A DNA stretch of 64,000 nt, taken from Leptospira soteropolitanensis (GTDB lineage: Bacteria; Spirochaetota; Leptospiria; Leptospirales; Leptospiraceae). Location of the stretch: contig NZ_JAMQPN010000005.1 in the NCBI RefSeq assembly GCF_026151655.1, positions 206,993 through 270,992 of the forward strand. Reading direction: 5' to 3'. A program made the position numbers and the translations under genes. A model generated the notes under the pieces. The model was not told the DNA's origin, did no database searches, and saw only the letters and a program-made list of their open reading frames with translations. This document shows, in pieces, positions 55,157-64,000 of this stretch (position 1 is the first letter of the stretch; every line of letters begins with the position of its first letter).

Positions 55157-55284
55157 ACTCGTTGACCATTTAATTTGCCTGACCAGGGAATATTCAAAAT
55201 TTCGAATTTTCCCGTCTAACCTTACCTTAGTTTGCTGAAAAGTCAATAGAATAGAAATTAAAAACCATATTGATAAAAAAACAT
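55157..55284 (-). pseudogene. 5' part of the IS-interrupted gene, with a homopolymer frameshift
   Basis: ATG 55284 has AGG 8 bases upstream. With the seven-T run as it stands the frame stops early. Adding one T restores a frame that reads MFFLSIWFLISILLTFQQ, a signal-peptide-like start, then RLDGKIRNFEYSLVRQIKW, up to the IS boundary, and continues in frame into 53921-53691. This supports a former small exported or membrane protein of about 120 residues, broken twice. Confidence 0.65.
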
Positions 55285-55401
55285 ACTTTAACCTACAAGA
55301 CAAAGTATTTTATTACCCAGAAATTAACTAGAACCTATCGATCAATCTTCATTAATTTTATGATATAGGTAGGACAAATCTAAAGAATTGTTTTCAAACA
55401 T

Positions 55402-55433
55402 AAAAAAAGCCTCACATCTTTCGACGTAAGGCT
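55402..55433 (-). terminator. 23S rRNA-associated rho-independent terminator (left copy)
   Basis: Read on the minus strand, AGCCTTACGTC, a GAAA loop, and GATGTGAGGCT form an 11-bp stem (two G-T pairs) followed by a run of T. It is 86 bases after the 23S 3' end at 55519. The same hairpin is present at 63945-63970. Confidence 0.92.
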
Positions 55434-55518
55434 TCTCCCAACATTTGTATACGACATGTAAGTAAAACAAACAACGCTATAATCTATACATACACGTTAA
55501 CACGTGTATATTGTAATA

Positions 55519-55824
<306 letters not shown>

Positions 55825-55887
55825 GACCACAGTTAAAAGAAATGGGCGTTCCCGATTGGATTAGAGTTTCGGAAATGGAATGTGTAA

Positions 55888-55958
55888 GGGTCGGGCTCTT
55901 TCGGGGTGCGCTCTCGCTTCCGTCCTTCGGACCAAGCCCTGCAGATCCCTAACGCGGG
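55888..55958. repeat. GC-rich structured repeat, copy B
   Basis: Closely matches 42546-42622. In the second hairpin copy A has GTCTGCCTTCGGCAGAC and copy B has GTCCTTCGGAC: three bases are missing on each side of the same loop, so the stem is conserved while its length changes. This is strong evidence for conserved RNA structure or a hairpin-based mobile repeat. Confidence 0.82.
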
Positions 55959-55963
55959 GGAGA

Positions 55964-56758
55964 TTAGATTTTCTCGAGACCAAGTTCATAAGAGCCCAGT
56001 TTCATTTTAATGATATAAAATTCTATTTTGTATCCACGATCTTGAAACTGTTTAATTATCGGATCAATTAAATCAGGATCAAACTTCATACCAAAAATCA
56101 AAGCTCTCAATGATTCCTTTTTGATAGTTTGAAGACCTCGTTCCTTCCTAAGAATAAGCCTGACTTCTTTTTCATACTCCCAAACGAGTGATTTTGTATA
56201 TAAAATTCGTCGGCTAAATTCCTCATGATCTCGCAAATATTCAGGCCAAACATTTGTATAAATTATATCAAACAATGTTGCCTGATATATGTTTCCAACT
56301 TCGACAATCGATCGCATATCCGCTGTGATTCCAGAATCAAAGCCATATGCATAACAAAGACCCTTGTGTGCATTTGCGTAATGTGACCATAAAAGATGGT
56401 TATCCCAGACTTTAGAAAAACATACTATTGAATATTCTTTTGATAATGCAGTCATGTTTTCTTTGAGAAATTCGGAATCGTCATTCTTTTGCAAAAGAAA
56501 AGACTTCCAATCAATTCCTTCCAAAGAAATTCCAGCATCTTCCATCGATTTTTTAAAACTTAATAAATTTGATGAAGTTTTTGCAATCGGGAAATGAGTG
56601 AATTCGTAAGGATCATTAAATTTTCCTATACCACTGAAAAACAATTTTGAATCTAAAACTGAATTTAAACGTTTTTCTTCATTTTTCTCGAATCGAAAAA
56701 GAAGATTTTCATTTTTGCCTTTTAAAATATTTTCCGAATACGATTCAAACCGATCCAC
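55964..56758 (-). CDS. DUF2971 protein in the restriction operon
   Basis: A 264-residue protein: LLFRFEKNEEKRLNSVLDSKLFFSGIGKFNDPYEF, VCFSKVWDNHLLWSHYANAHKGLCYAYGF, and LVWEYEKEVRLILRKERG are the DUF2971 hallmarks. The family is frequent in defence and phage-related loci and has no settled activity. It starts on the base after the hsdR stop, which places it as the last gene of the operon and suggests an accessory defence role. Confidence 0.88.
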   Translation of the reverse strand: MDRFESYSENILKGKNENLLFRFEKNEEKRLNSVLDSKLFFSGIGKFNDPYEFTHFPIAKTSSNLLSFKKSMEDAGISLEGIDWKSFLLQKNDDSEFLKENMTALSKEYSIVCFSKVWDNHLLWSHYANAHKGLCYAYGFDSGITADMRSIVEVGNIYQATLFDIIYTNVWPEYLRDHEEFSRRILYTKSLVWEYEKEVRLILRKERGLQTIKKESLRALIFGMKFDPDLIDPIIKQFQDRGYKIEFYIIKMKLGSYELGLEKI

Positions 56759-59722
56759 CTAATAGTATTCCTTAATATACGCATACGCCCGATCAAACAA
56801 TACCTGATCCGTATGCAATTTGTATTTTAGGAGTGCCTTCCGTAAAGATTTTTGCACTTCACGTTCACCTCCTGTCGTAGTTTGCCAACCAGGAAAGCGA
56901 ACAACTCGTACGATGGCATCGATATCGGCAACAATGCGCGCAACTACAGCAGGCGTTTGGTCGGTTTTAATTTCTAAGAATAATTCTGTAAGTGCGGCTT
57001 GGGGAGACTTAGCTAGAATCTCTTGTTCATATTCCTTTTCGGCTTGGACTGTTTCCTTTGCAAGTTTACATAATTCTTTTACAAACTCAATCGATGAAAT
57101 GAGACCTTGCTCCGCTTTTTTCCTAAGTTCCTCTAATCTCTCGCTTAAGGATTTGAATTTAGGATCGCCTGCATTTTTTTGGAATCGTTTGATGAGAAGT
57201 TTCTCCAATTGGCGAACTTTTTTTGGATCTTGGTTGTTGGCAAGGTCATCTATGATGTCTGCATCTAAGACAAACTCATCAAGCACATGAACGTTCCCGA
57301 CATGGATATTTTCATGAATTAGTTTCGTAGTTTGTGCACCCAAAGTAAGCCATAACAACTTACCAATAGTATCAGAAGCAGGTTTTACAGATTCATAAAC
57401 TTGAGCAAGCCAACGGTAGTCCTGAGTATAGAGGTCAAGAATTGCATCTGGTGATAATGATTCCCATAAATTTGATAAAAATTTGAAATCATTCGCGAAG
57501 GCGTCTTTCTTTTCATTGGTATTGATGGCATTTTGTGCCGCTTCGAGCCCTTCAAAACCCTCGATCGTCCTATCCACGTTTGGAAAATGAGACAGGGCAT
57601 CTTTCATAGCCTCCGGCAATTTCCCGCGAAGCTCAGATAAATTGGTGATCATTTTATCGACGCCCGCTTCATCGTATTCGAGGGCTGTGGCGGCATCATC
57701 AAAAACGCCAAAATAGTCGACGATGCATCCAAACGTTTTGTGTGGATACAGTCGATTGGTTCGGCAAATTGCCTGCAAAAGAGTATGATCTTTGAGCGAT
57801 TTGTCCAAATACATCGTTTGTAAAATGGGAGAATCAAAACCTGTCAGAAGTTTTGCGGTAACAATGAGAAATTTTAAGGAAGAATGAGAATCATTGAATT
57901 CATCGACGACTTTTTCCAGTTTGCCCTTATCCAAAGCCCATTTCTTTTTGAAATCAAAATCATCATTGGCTGTTGTTGAAATGACAACACAACTTGCTTC
58001 CGCAGGAAAATGTTTGTCTAGTTCCTCTTTGTACTGCACGCAAGCATAACGATCAGGTGTAACGATCATTGCCTTAAAACCTTGCGGTTCGACTTTCTCC
58101 TTGAAGTGACGAGCTATATCTTCCACGATTTTGGAAACTCGTTTCGGTGCTTTTAAGAAGGCAGCCATTTTTGCCGATTTTCGATTGAGGGCATCTGCTT
58201 CTTCATCCGTCAGGGCAGCACTTTCTTTAAATTCCTCAAAGGCAATATCGATTGTTTCTTTGTCTACGTGAACATCGACTAGGCGAGGTTCAAAGTGAAG
58301 TGGTAAGGTTGCGTTGTCTCGAATTGAATCTTGGAACGTATAACGAGACAAATATCCACCCCGATCTTCTTCGGCACCAAACGCCCAAAATGTATTTTTA
58401 TCTACCTTGTTAACTGGTGTTCCCGTTAATCCGAATAAAAAGGCATTTGGCAATGCAGCGCGCATTTGGCGACCAAGATCACCTTCTTGTGTTCGGTGGG
58501 CCTCATCAACAAGAACTATGATATTTTCCCGAGTATTTAGATTTGGTTTGGCATCTCGAAACTTGTGAATCATAGAGATGATGATTTTTCGTGTATCTTG
58601 TTCCAAAAGGGTTCTGAGTTCATTGATATTGTCTGTAGTTTCTACATTTGGTATGTCTGCCGCATTGAATGTCCCGCTGATTTGTGTGTCTAAGTCCGTT
58701 CGGTCTACAAGAACAATGACGGTCGGACTTTTTAACAAAGGATTTCTTCGTAATTTTTGAGCTGCAAAGACCATAAGGAGTGATTTCCCTGATCCTTGGA
58801 AATGCCAAAGGAGTCCCTTTTTGATTTGTCCCTCTATCACACGGTCCACAATTTTATTGGTTCCTTCATACTGCTGGAACCTGGGGATCACTTTCATCCT
58901 TTGTTTTTTATGATTGGTCGTAAAGAGCGAAAAGTTTCGCATCATATCGAGTAAACGAACCGGACTGAGTAAATCCACAAGTTCCCTTCCGATCTCGGCA
59001 AGTCCCAGCTGTTTGGCTATGCCCAGATCTTTCTTTGTAATTCTCCACGGAGACCAAAATTCCAGAGGACAACGAACCGCTCCGTAAAACAATTCTTTGC
59101 CTTCGGTCGCAAAAGAGAATATGTTGGGCACAAACAATTGAGGCACTGCATTTTCATATACCGAATGGATTTCATGAGCCCCATCCAGCCAACTCACAGA
59201 AGGTCGGATCGGAGTTTTGGCTTCTCCCACAACAACAGGAATTCCATTGATGAGGAACACAAGATCCGGAATTTTCGTTTCGCGGTGGTGGATCCGAAAC
59301 TGATTTGTGATGGTGTAGGAATTATTCTTTAGTAATTCAAAATCGATCAACCTAACCGGGACATGGCGGTTGTTTTCTCCAAAGGGCATGGTCTTTTCAC
59401 CAGTCATCCACTGGAAGAACTCTTCATTGGCTCGGACCAAACCGATTTGGTTCACAGAAATTAAAATGTCGCGGAGATTGTAGATCACTTCCTCTGCCAG
59501 TTCTGGCCTTTGTTGGATCTCTGGGTTTAATCGAAGTAGTGCCGCTTTTAATTCTTCTTCAAGCAACACTTCGTTAACGCTACGTTGCAACTGTTCTGGG
59601 GATTGGTATTGCCATTTCCCAGCATAACTTTCCTTTGGCGTTCCCTGAGGATCGTTAAGGTTCTCACCACTGAGCTGATGGATGATATAATGTTCAACAC
59701 TGTTGAGTTCGGTAAATGACAT
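56759..59722 (-). CDS. hsdR: Type I restriction endonuclease subunit R
   Basis: A 987-residue subunit of normal length. The N-terminal nuclease has the PD-(D/E)xK pattern PDLVFLINGIPVVVGEAK (Asp153, Glu167, Lys169). The motor has Walker A GSGKS (about 310-314), DEAH (406-409), LTGTPV, and LLTGFDSP for motif VI area, and the C-terminal helical domain is complete. All are intact, so it should translocate and cut DNA together with the M and S subunits. It starts 2 bases after hsdS. Confidence 0.95.
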   Translation of the reverse strand: MSFTELNSVEHYIIHQLSGENLNDPQGTPKESYAGKWQYQSPEQLQRSVNEVLLEEELKAALLRLNPEIQQRPELAEEVIYNLRDILISVNQIGLVRANEEFFQWMTGEKTMPFGENNRHVPVRLIDFELLKNNSYTITNQFRIHHRETKIPDLVFLINGIPVVVGEAKTPIRPSVSWLDGAHEIHSVYENAVPQLFVPNIFSFATEGKELFYGAVRCPLEFWSPWRITKKDLGIAKQLGLAEIGRELVDLLSPVRLLDMMRNFSLFTTNHKKQRMKVIPRFQQYEGTNKIVDRVIEGQIKKGLLWHFQGSGKSLLMVFAAQKLRRNPLLKSPTVIVLVDRTDLDTQISGTFNAADIPNVETTDNINELRTLLEQDTRKIIISMIHKFRDAKPNLNTRENIIVLVDEAHRTQEGDLGRQMRAALPNAFLFGLTGTPVNKVDKNTFWAFGAEEDRGGYLSRYTFQDSIRDNATLPLHFEPRLVDVHVDKETIDIAFEEFKESAALTDEEADALNRKSAKMAAFLKAPKRVSKIVEDIARHFKEKVEPQGFKAMIVTPDRYACVQYKEELDKHFPAEASCVVISTTANDDFDFKKKWALDKGKLEKVVDEFNDSHSSLKFLIVTAKLLTGFDSPILQTMYLDKSLKDHTLLQAICRTNRLYPHKTFGCIVDYFGVFDDAATALEYDEAGVDKMITNLSELRGKLPEAMKDALSHFPNVDRTIEGFEGLEAAQNAINTNEKKDAFANDFKFLSNLWESLSPDAILDLYTQDYRWLAQVYESVKPASDTIGKLLWLTLGAQTTKLIHENIHVGNVHVLDEFVLDADIIDDLANNQDPKKVRQLEKLLIKRFQKNAGDPKFKSLSERLEELRKKAEQGLISSIEFVKELCKLAKETVQAEKEYEQEILAKSPQAALTELFLEIKTDQTPAVVARIVADIDAIVRVVRFPGWQTTTGGEREVQKSLRKALLKYKLHTDQVLFDRAYAYIKEYY

Positions 59723-59724
59723 GT

Positions 59725-60849
59725 CTAAAATACCTGATTAAGGAGGGATTTCTGGAGGGACTTGGACGTAGTTATTTTGGATTTTAGTTTTAATTCAGCT
59801 TCGCTTATCGTTTTCATTTTTGAAAGTAAAATTGATTCATCTTTGAGAACTTTTATGAAATATTTTCCAACGATTTCATTGCTAACTCTCGGCATTTTTG
59901 TACCAAATGCCTTACCTTTAGCATATAAAATAAAATTTTCACTATGCAAGTGCTGAAGAGCATACTCTTTTGAAATTTCTTTAGTATCATAAACTAAAAT
60001 TTCTGTAGTAGAAATAGCATCAAATGAAGCGATAAAAGCTTTATCTAAATATGGTCTCAATTTGGAATAGCACAAATCTCCGGCATCGACTATGTTACAA
60101 CTTGATTCTGCTTCTGAAGCGTTACTATATTTTTCACAATCAAATGCACCTGAGTCAACATGCTCTAACCCAATATATTTATCACGTTGATGTGGGTTTA
60201 CACTTCTTCCTTTTTTCAAGATCAACAAGTCAGAAAATGGTTTTTCAATTCCTTCGCACATATTTACCAAATTAGTAAAGATGAGATTTCGATTTAATTT
60301 GATTTTCCCCAAGCAAGCCAAATTCATTTCAATCACCTCATCCATCGCCCAAAGCAATTCAGCCAACTCCGCTTGTTGGTCTTTTGGGGGGAGAAGGAAT
60401 TCGTAGTTTGCCAAATCTTTAAATTTCACACGTGGCGATAATCCACCGGCGGAATGTTTGATCGCATAATCAAAAAACTTATCGTTATTCATAACGAAGG
60501 GTAAGAGCTCTGCTAACAAATTCTTTTTTGCTCTAATGACCGTGATATCGCTCGAACATATCCCATCAAAATTTGCCTGCGCTGCTTTCTTTAGGTAAGC
60601 TCTGCGACGACCAAACAACACATCACCTTTTGAGAATTTCTTGGTAAAAGTTGTGCTTTCTTCAATTCCGGCGGAGCGACGTAAGTGAATATCTTCGCTA
60701 TCGATATGTTCCAACCCAACAACATGCTCTATACCTTCTGTCACGAGGTCTTTCACCGTTTCTTTCGGCTCAAATGCTACATCGCCTAATTTAACTTTGG
60801 TCCAATTACTTTTATCAATAAAGAGGTTCGGCGTTTCCAATTTATCCAT
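59725..60849 (-). CDS. hsdS: Type I restriction specificity subunit S
   Basis: A 374-residue S subunit from ATG 60849 (GGAG about 10 bases upstream, two bases after the hsdM2 stop). Two target-recognition halves can be seen: the first with WTKVKLGDVAFEPKE, VGLEHIDSEDI, GDVLFGRRRAYLKKA and SPRVKFKDLANYEFLLPP, the second with FSDLLILKKGRSVN, IGLEHVDSGAF, GDLCYSKLRPYLDKA and MPRVSNEIVGKYF. Each is followed by a conserved helix that spaces the TRDs. The DNA motif cannot be read from sequence. Confidence 0.93.
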   Translation of the reverse strand: MDKLETPNLFIDKSNWTKVKLGDVAFEPKETVKDLVTEGIEHVVGLEHIDSEDIHLRRSAGIEESTTFTKKFSKGDVLFGRRRAYLKKAAQANFDGICSSDITVIRAKKNLLAELLPFVMNNDKFFDYAIKHSAGGLSPRVKFKDLANYEFLLPPKDQQAELAELLWAMDEVIEMNLACLGKIKLNRNLIFTNLVNMCEGIEKPFSDLLILKKGRSVNPHQRDKYIGLEHVDSGAFDCEKYSNASEAESSCNIVDAGDLCYSKLRPYLDKAFIASFDAISTTEILVYDTKEISKEYALQHLHSENFILYAKGKAFGTKMPRVSNEIVGKYFIKVLKDESILLSKMKTISEAELKLKSKITTSKSLQKSLLNQVF

Positions 60850-60851
60850 GC

Positions 60852-62318
60852 CTAGGCCAACTCCTTGAACAGCTTTTCCATGGATGCCTTCAAATGATTT
60901 GATGACTCTTGCCACTTTTCATAGGCACTTGCGAAAGAAACCTCAGTTTGGTTTGCCAGCGAATCGGGTCGGATATAAAGATTGATCGCCATATTGGCAT
61001 TCTTGGCCAATACATCCTTTGTATCAACTAACACTGCGAAGTTATCCTGGCTAACAAAGGCTTTGTAAGTGGAATAGATTTTCTCGATGTGTTTCTTTTC
61101 CAAATAACCCATTGCACTTTGCTGTTTGACTTCCTTCACTGCATTGATTATCAATATTTTGCCCTTCTTACTTTTCTCCTTATTCGTTTTGGTGATTAGC
61201 AAACAGGCTTCCATAGGCGAATTGTAAAATAGATTCGGTCCAAGGCCAATCACACATTCTACTAAATCTTCTTCGATCATTTTGCGACGCATATCCGCTT
61301 CTGCATCGCGAAACAAAATACCATGCGGCCAAAGAGAAATCGAACGACCATTTTTCGGATCCAGACTTTTTTGCATATGCTGTTGGAAGGCATAATCGGC
61401 ACAACCTTGCGGTGGGGTTCCCCAAATGTTTCTGCCATAGGGGTCACTCTCAAAACTTTTCCGATCCCAAGATTTGATCGAATAGGGGGGATTGGCAAGG
61501 ATCACGTTGAACTTCTTTAGTTCATCATTTTCGAGAAAACCAGGACTAGCCAAAGTATCTCCGCGGACAATCTGAAACTCTTCGATGCCATGCAAAAACA
61601 TATTCATTCTGGCAATGGCAGAGGTTAACAAATTGATTTCTTGGCCATACAACTTGAGTGTGCGGTATTCTTTTCCTTCTTCTTTCAGGTGTAAGGCGCA
61701 GTTCAGCAGGAGTCCTCCCGAACCACAAGTAGGATCATAGACACTCTCACCAGGCTTTGGGTCCATGATCATGGTCATTAGTTTTACTACCGTTCGGTTG
61801 GTATAAAACTCAGCCGCTGTATGCCCACTGTCATCAGCAAACTCTTTGATCAAGTATTCATAAGCATTTCCCAATTTATCATCGGGGACATTCTTTAAAT
61901 CCAGTTTGTGTTTAGAAAAATGTTCAATCAGGTTTGTGAGCATCGCATCAGAAAGCCGTTCCTTGCTTGTCCAACTCGCATCACCAAAAATTCCATGAAG
62001 TGTGTCTGGATTGGCCTTTTCGATGGCTCGCATTGCCTTCTGCAATGCGACTCCTACATTGGTTGTGACCTCTCTAACATCTTTCCAATGCGCCCCTTTT
62101 GGGATCTGAAAGTGGTGGTTTTCGGCAAAGGAGGCAAATTCCAAATCCCCCTTACTTTCCGCAAGTGCCGTTTCGAATTCTTCATCATAGACATCCGATA
62201 TTCGCTTAAAAAATAAAAGTGGGAAAATGTATTGTTTATAGTCTCCCGCATCAATCGTTCCGCGTAACGCAACTGCAGCGCCCCAAAGGTATTTTTCCAA
62301 TTCTTGTTGGGTCATCAT
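60852..62318 (-). CDS. hsdM: Type I methyltransferase subunit M, second paralogue
   Basis: A 488-residue N6-adenine methyltransferase: SAM motif DPTCGSGG (195-202) and catalytic NPPY (276-279), DIRE-like N-terminal bundle, and a C-terminal helix for S binding. Differences from the first paralogue are AEFYTNR where GEFYTPR is usual and SISLWPHG where VVLPHG is usual. It overlaps the first hsdM by 4 bases (ATGA) and precedes hsdS by 2 bases. Confidence 0.93.
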   Translation of the reverse strand: MMTQQELEKYLWGAAVALRGTIDAGDYKQYIFPLLFFKRISDVYDEEFETALAESKGDLEFASFAENHHFQIPKGAHWKDVREVTTNVGVALQKAMRAIEKANPDTLHGIFGDASWTSKERLSDAMLTNLIEHFSKHKLDLKNVPDDKLGNAYEYLIKEFADDSGHTAAEFYTNRTVVKLMTMIMDPKPGESVYDPTCGSGGLLLNCALHLKEEGKEYRTLKLYGQEINLLTSAIARMNMFLHGIEEFQIVRGDTLASPGFLENDELKKFNVILANPPYSIKSWDRKSFESDPYGRNIWGTPPQGCADYAFQQHMQKSLDPKNGRSISLWPHGILFRDAEADMRRKMIEEDLVECVIGLGPNLFYNSPMEACLLITKTNKEKSKKGKILIINAVKEVKQQSAMGYLEKKHIEKIYSTYKAFVSQDNFAVLVDTKDVLAKNANMAINLYIRPDSLANQTEVSFASAYEKWQESSNHLKASMEKLFKELA

Positions 62319-63799
62319 TTGATAAATTTCTCTAAGATTTTTTTAAAACGTTCTTCGGCTTCGAGACTTGCTTGCCAGGCCTCTTTCAGATCCTTCATTG
62401 CTTCTTCAACCGCGGGTAAACTGTCCTCTATGATTTTTTCGACATAGAGAGGGATATTGAGATTGAATTCATTCTCCTTTAACTCTTCAAAACTGACAAC
62501 TTTCACATAATTATCTACGTCTTTAAAAGCTTTATACCAGGCGAAGAGTTGGTCCACATGTGTGGGATCTAAAAAGTTTTGCGCACGACCCACTCGCACT
62601 TGGTCAGAACCATCGATAAATAGAACTTTATTCTTTTTTGATTTTTCTTTTTTTCTCTTAAAAACTAAAACGCAGGCGGCAAGCTGTGTTCCATAAAAGA
62701 TATTGGGACCCAGTCCAATCACAGCCTCAAGCAAATCTTGTTCTAATAGTGCTTGTCTAATTTTTCCTTCTGCACCTTTCCGAAATAAGGCTCCATGGGG
62801 CAAAACAACCGTCATACGACCATTTTGGTTCATTGATTTGACCATATGTTGGACCCATGCCATATCCCCGTTGCTTTGCGGAGGCACTCCTGCAATATTG
62901 CGACCGAAGGGATCATTGGCCCAGTTTTCGGAACCCCAATCGCTTAATGAAAACGGTGGATTGGCAATCACACAATCAAAGGTTTTCAAACCATCCGCTT
63001 CAAAAAAGGCGGGACTGCGCAAAGTATCACCACGCAAAATTTGAAAATCTTCGATCCCATGCAAAAACATATTCATCCTTGCGATGGCACTGGATGTTAA
63101 GTTTTTCTCCTGACCAAATAATTTAAGAGTTCTGTAGTCTTCTTTATTGTGTTTGAGATGGTCCACACATTCCAGTAACATGCCACCTGTCCCGCATGCG
63201 GGATCATAGATACTTTCTCCTTCGTGAGGGTCCAAGATCAGTCCCAGAAGATGCACTACCGAACGCGGTGTATAAAATTCTCCGGCCTTTTTATTGGTTA
63301 GATCAGCGAAATGTTTGATTAAATATTCGTATGCCTCACCTAACATATCTGGATTCACATTTTCCCGACCAAGGGAATACATAGAAAAGTGTTCTATTAG
63401 ATTGATGAGTAGTTTATCGGTAAGTTTATTTTTATTGCTCCACTGAGCATCACCGAATATTCCATACAAATATTCCTGATTTGCTTTTTCGATACCTCGA
63501 AGTGCTTTCTCAATGGCTAAACCGACATTTGTTGTTTTCTCACGTATATTCTTCCAATGACATCCATCTGGAATCTCAAATCGATGCATTTCTGGCAACA
63601 AAGCATACGCCTGATCGCCGCCAGACTCTTCTAATGCAATACGATACTCTTCATCATAAACATCTGAAATACGTTTAAAAAATAATAATGGGAAAATATA
63701 GACTTTGAAATCAGAAGCATCAACGGGACCTTTTAAAATCCAAGCCGCTTTTGATAAATACTGCTCCAGTTGCGATAAGGTAACTTTTTTATCTTCCAT
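62315..63799 (-). CDS. hsdM: Type I methyltransferase subunit M, first paralogue
   Basis: A 494-residue N6-adenine methyltransferase: N-terminal bundle, KAGEFYTPRSVV, SAM motif DPACGTGG (199-206), catalytic NPPF (280-283), and VVLPHGALFRKGAE. It is clearly homologous to the next gene over the whole length and yet distinct. It follows a 30-codon frame with no gap. It is the first long gene of the five-gene operon. Confidence 0.94.
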   Translation of the reverse strand: MEDKKVTLSQLEQYLSKAAWILKGPVDASDFKVYIFPLLFFKRISDVYDEEYRIALEESGGDQAYALLPEMHRFEIPDGCHWKNIREKTTNVGLAIEKALRGIEKANQEYLYGIFGDAQWSNKNKLTDKLLINLIEHFSMYSLGRENVNPDMLGEAYEYLIKHFADLTNKKAGEFYTPRSVVHLLGLILDPHEGESIYDPACGTGGMLLECVDHLKHNKEDYRTLKLFGQEKNLTSSAIARMNMFLHGIEDFQILRGDTLRSPAFFEADGLKTFDCVIANPPFSLSDWGSENWANDPFGRNIAGVPPQSNGDMAWVQHMVKSMNQNGRMTVVLPHGALFRKGAEGKIRQALLEQDLLEAVIGLGPNIFYGTQLAACVLVFKRKKEKSKKNKVLFIDGSDQVRVGRAQNFLDPTHVDQLFAWYKAFKDVDNYVKVVSFEELKENEFNLNIPLYVEKIIEDSLPAVEEAMKDLKEAWQASLEAEERFKKILEKFIK

Positions 63800-63892
63800 T
63801 TAGCGTCTGTTTATTCCTACATACACATTTCCATTCGCTTCAAAGATAGCGTCAACCATTGGCAAAAAAATACTCCAATTGTTAGAATTCAT
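63800..63892 (-). CDS. Possible 30-residue leader protein ahead of hsdM
   Basis: ATG 63892 opens 30 codons ending in TAA directly before the hsdM ATG, in the same frame (TAA then ATG). Composition (NWSIFLPMVDAIFEANGNVY) looks protein-like. There is no ribosome site for ATG 63892, but GGAGT lies 12 bases before an in-frame ATG at 63859. It could be a leader/coupling peptide or a relic of a longer gene. Confidence 0.4.
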   Translation of the reverse strand: MNSNNWSIFLPMVDAIFEANGNVYVGINRR

Positions 63893-63907
63893 AATTCGAA
63901 TTATCTA

Positions 63908-64000
63908 ATATGGGTAGGACAAATTTACCCCCAAACATAAAAAAAGCCTCACATCTTTCGACGTAAGGCTCTTCCCAACATTTGTATACGACATGTAAAT
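63908..64000 (-). repeat. Second copy of the region downstream of the 23S gene
   Basis: Parallel to 55370-55461: GGTAGGACAAAT, then AACATAAAAAAAGCCTCACATC, the same terminator hairpin (63945-63970), and CCCAACATTTGTATACGACATGTAA. The two copies differ in a few bases and in the spacer. It is the region that should follow a 23S gene. The 3' end of that gene is expected at about 64056, just beyond the window. Confidence 0.85.

Overview
The window looks like chromosome from a spirochaete of the genus Leptospira. The DNA is AT-rich. There are many lipoproteins with an L-x-x-C lipobox followed by S/N-rich segments, numerous HisKA_2-type histidine kinases, flagellin relatives that align best with Leptospira FlaB from memory, an IS3-group element resembling Leptospira IS1500, and a solitary 23S rRNA 3' end without an adjacent 5S. 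A saprophytic or environmental species seems likely from the large accessory content, but the species is not settled by the sequence.

Layout. 1-4.6 kb: a copper-resistance operon on the minus strand (periplasmic His-rich protein, CopZ-like chaperone, CopA ATPase, then an AraC regulator and an ankyrin protein), driven by a textbook CueR-type promoter with a 19-bp spacer; the divergent cueR is beside it. 4.6-12.8 kb: SGNH hydrolase-like and glycosyltransferase-like membrane proteins, a zinc-ribbon protein, an STAS anti-sigma antagonist with a probable coupled leader peptide, a lipoprotein, and a two-gene signalling operon. 12.9-19.6 kb: a P-type cation ATPase of the Na/K type fused to a PTS EIIA-like domain, an SDR oxidoreductase, and a secreted neutral ceramidase. 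19.8-26 kb: DUF3817, LpxR-like outer-membrane enzyme, MFS transporter, GH2 glycosidase and alpha/beta hydrolase, all rightward. 26-33.2 kb: an AraC regulator split by one in-frame amber codon, a DJ-1/PfpI protein, a chemoreceptor with a SpoIIAA-like tail, DUF4334, and a three-gene cluster with two highly diverged flagellin-like proteins and a Cys-rich lipoprotein. 33.3-48.8 kb: mostly housekeeping and envelope genes (CoA-binding, DoxX, HAD, tag, rnk, histidine kinase, M14 peptidase, Ig-like lipoproteins) and a MarR regulator with two perfect palindromic operators. 49-53.3 kb: a decayed thiolase, a second MarR with its own pair of palindromes, DUF2306, and a sulfide:quinone reductase-like flavoprotein. 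53.7-55.3 kb: an IS3-family element inserted in a small gene, both halves of which can still be read.

55.4-64 kb is the most striking part. A five-gene type I restriction-modification operon (two different hsdM paralogues, hsdS, hsdR, DUF2971) lies between two copies of the region downstream of the 23S rRNA gene. The left copy carries a truncated 23S 3' end interrupted by a structured GC-rich insert. The right copy reaches the window edge, where the 3' end of another 23S gene is expected. This suggests a defence island acquired by recombination or integration at an rRNA locus.

Other points that stand out: a family of GC-rich hairpin repeats (42.5 kb, 55.9 kb and the insert in the 23S fragment), a 118-nt out-of-frame overlap between DUF3817 and the LpxR-like gene, and several well-defined operators that give directly testable regulons. 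Function calls are from reading protein motifs only; no database search was possible.
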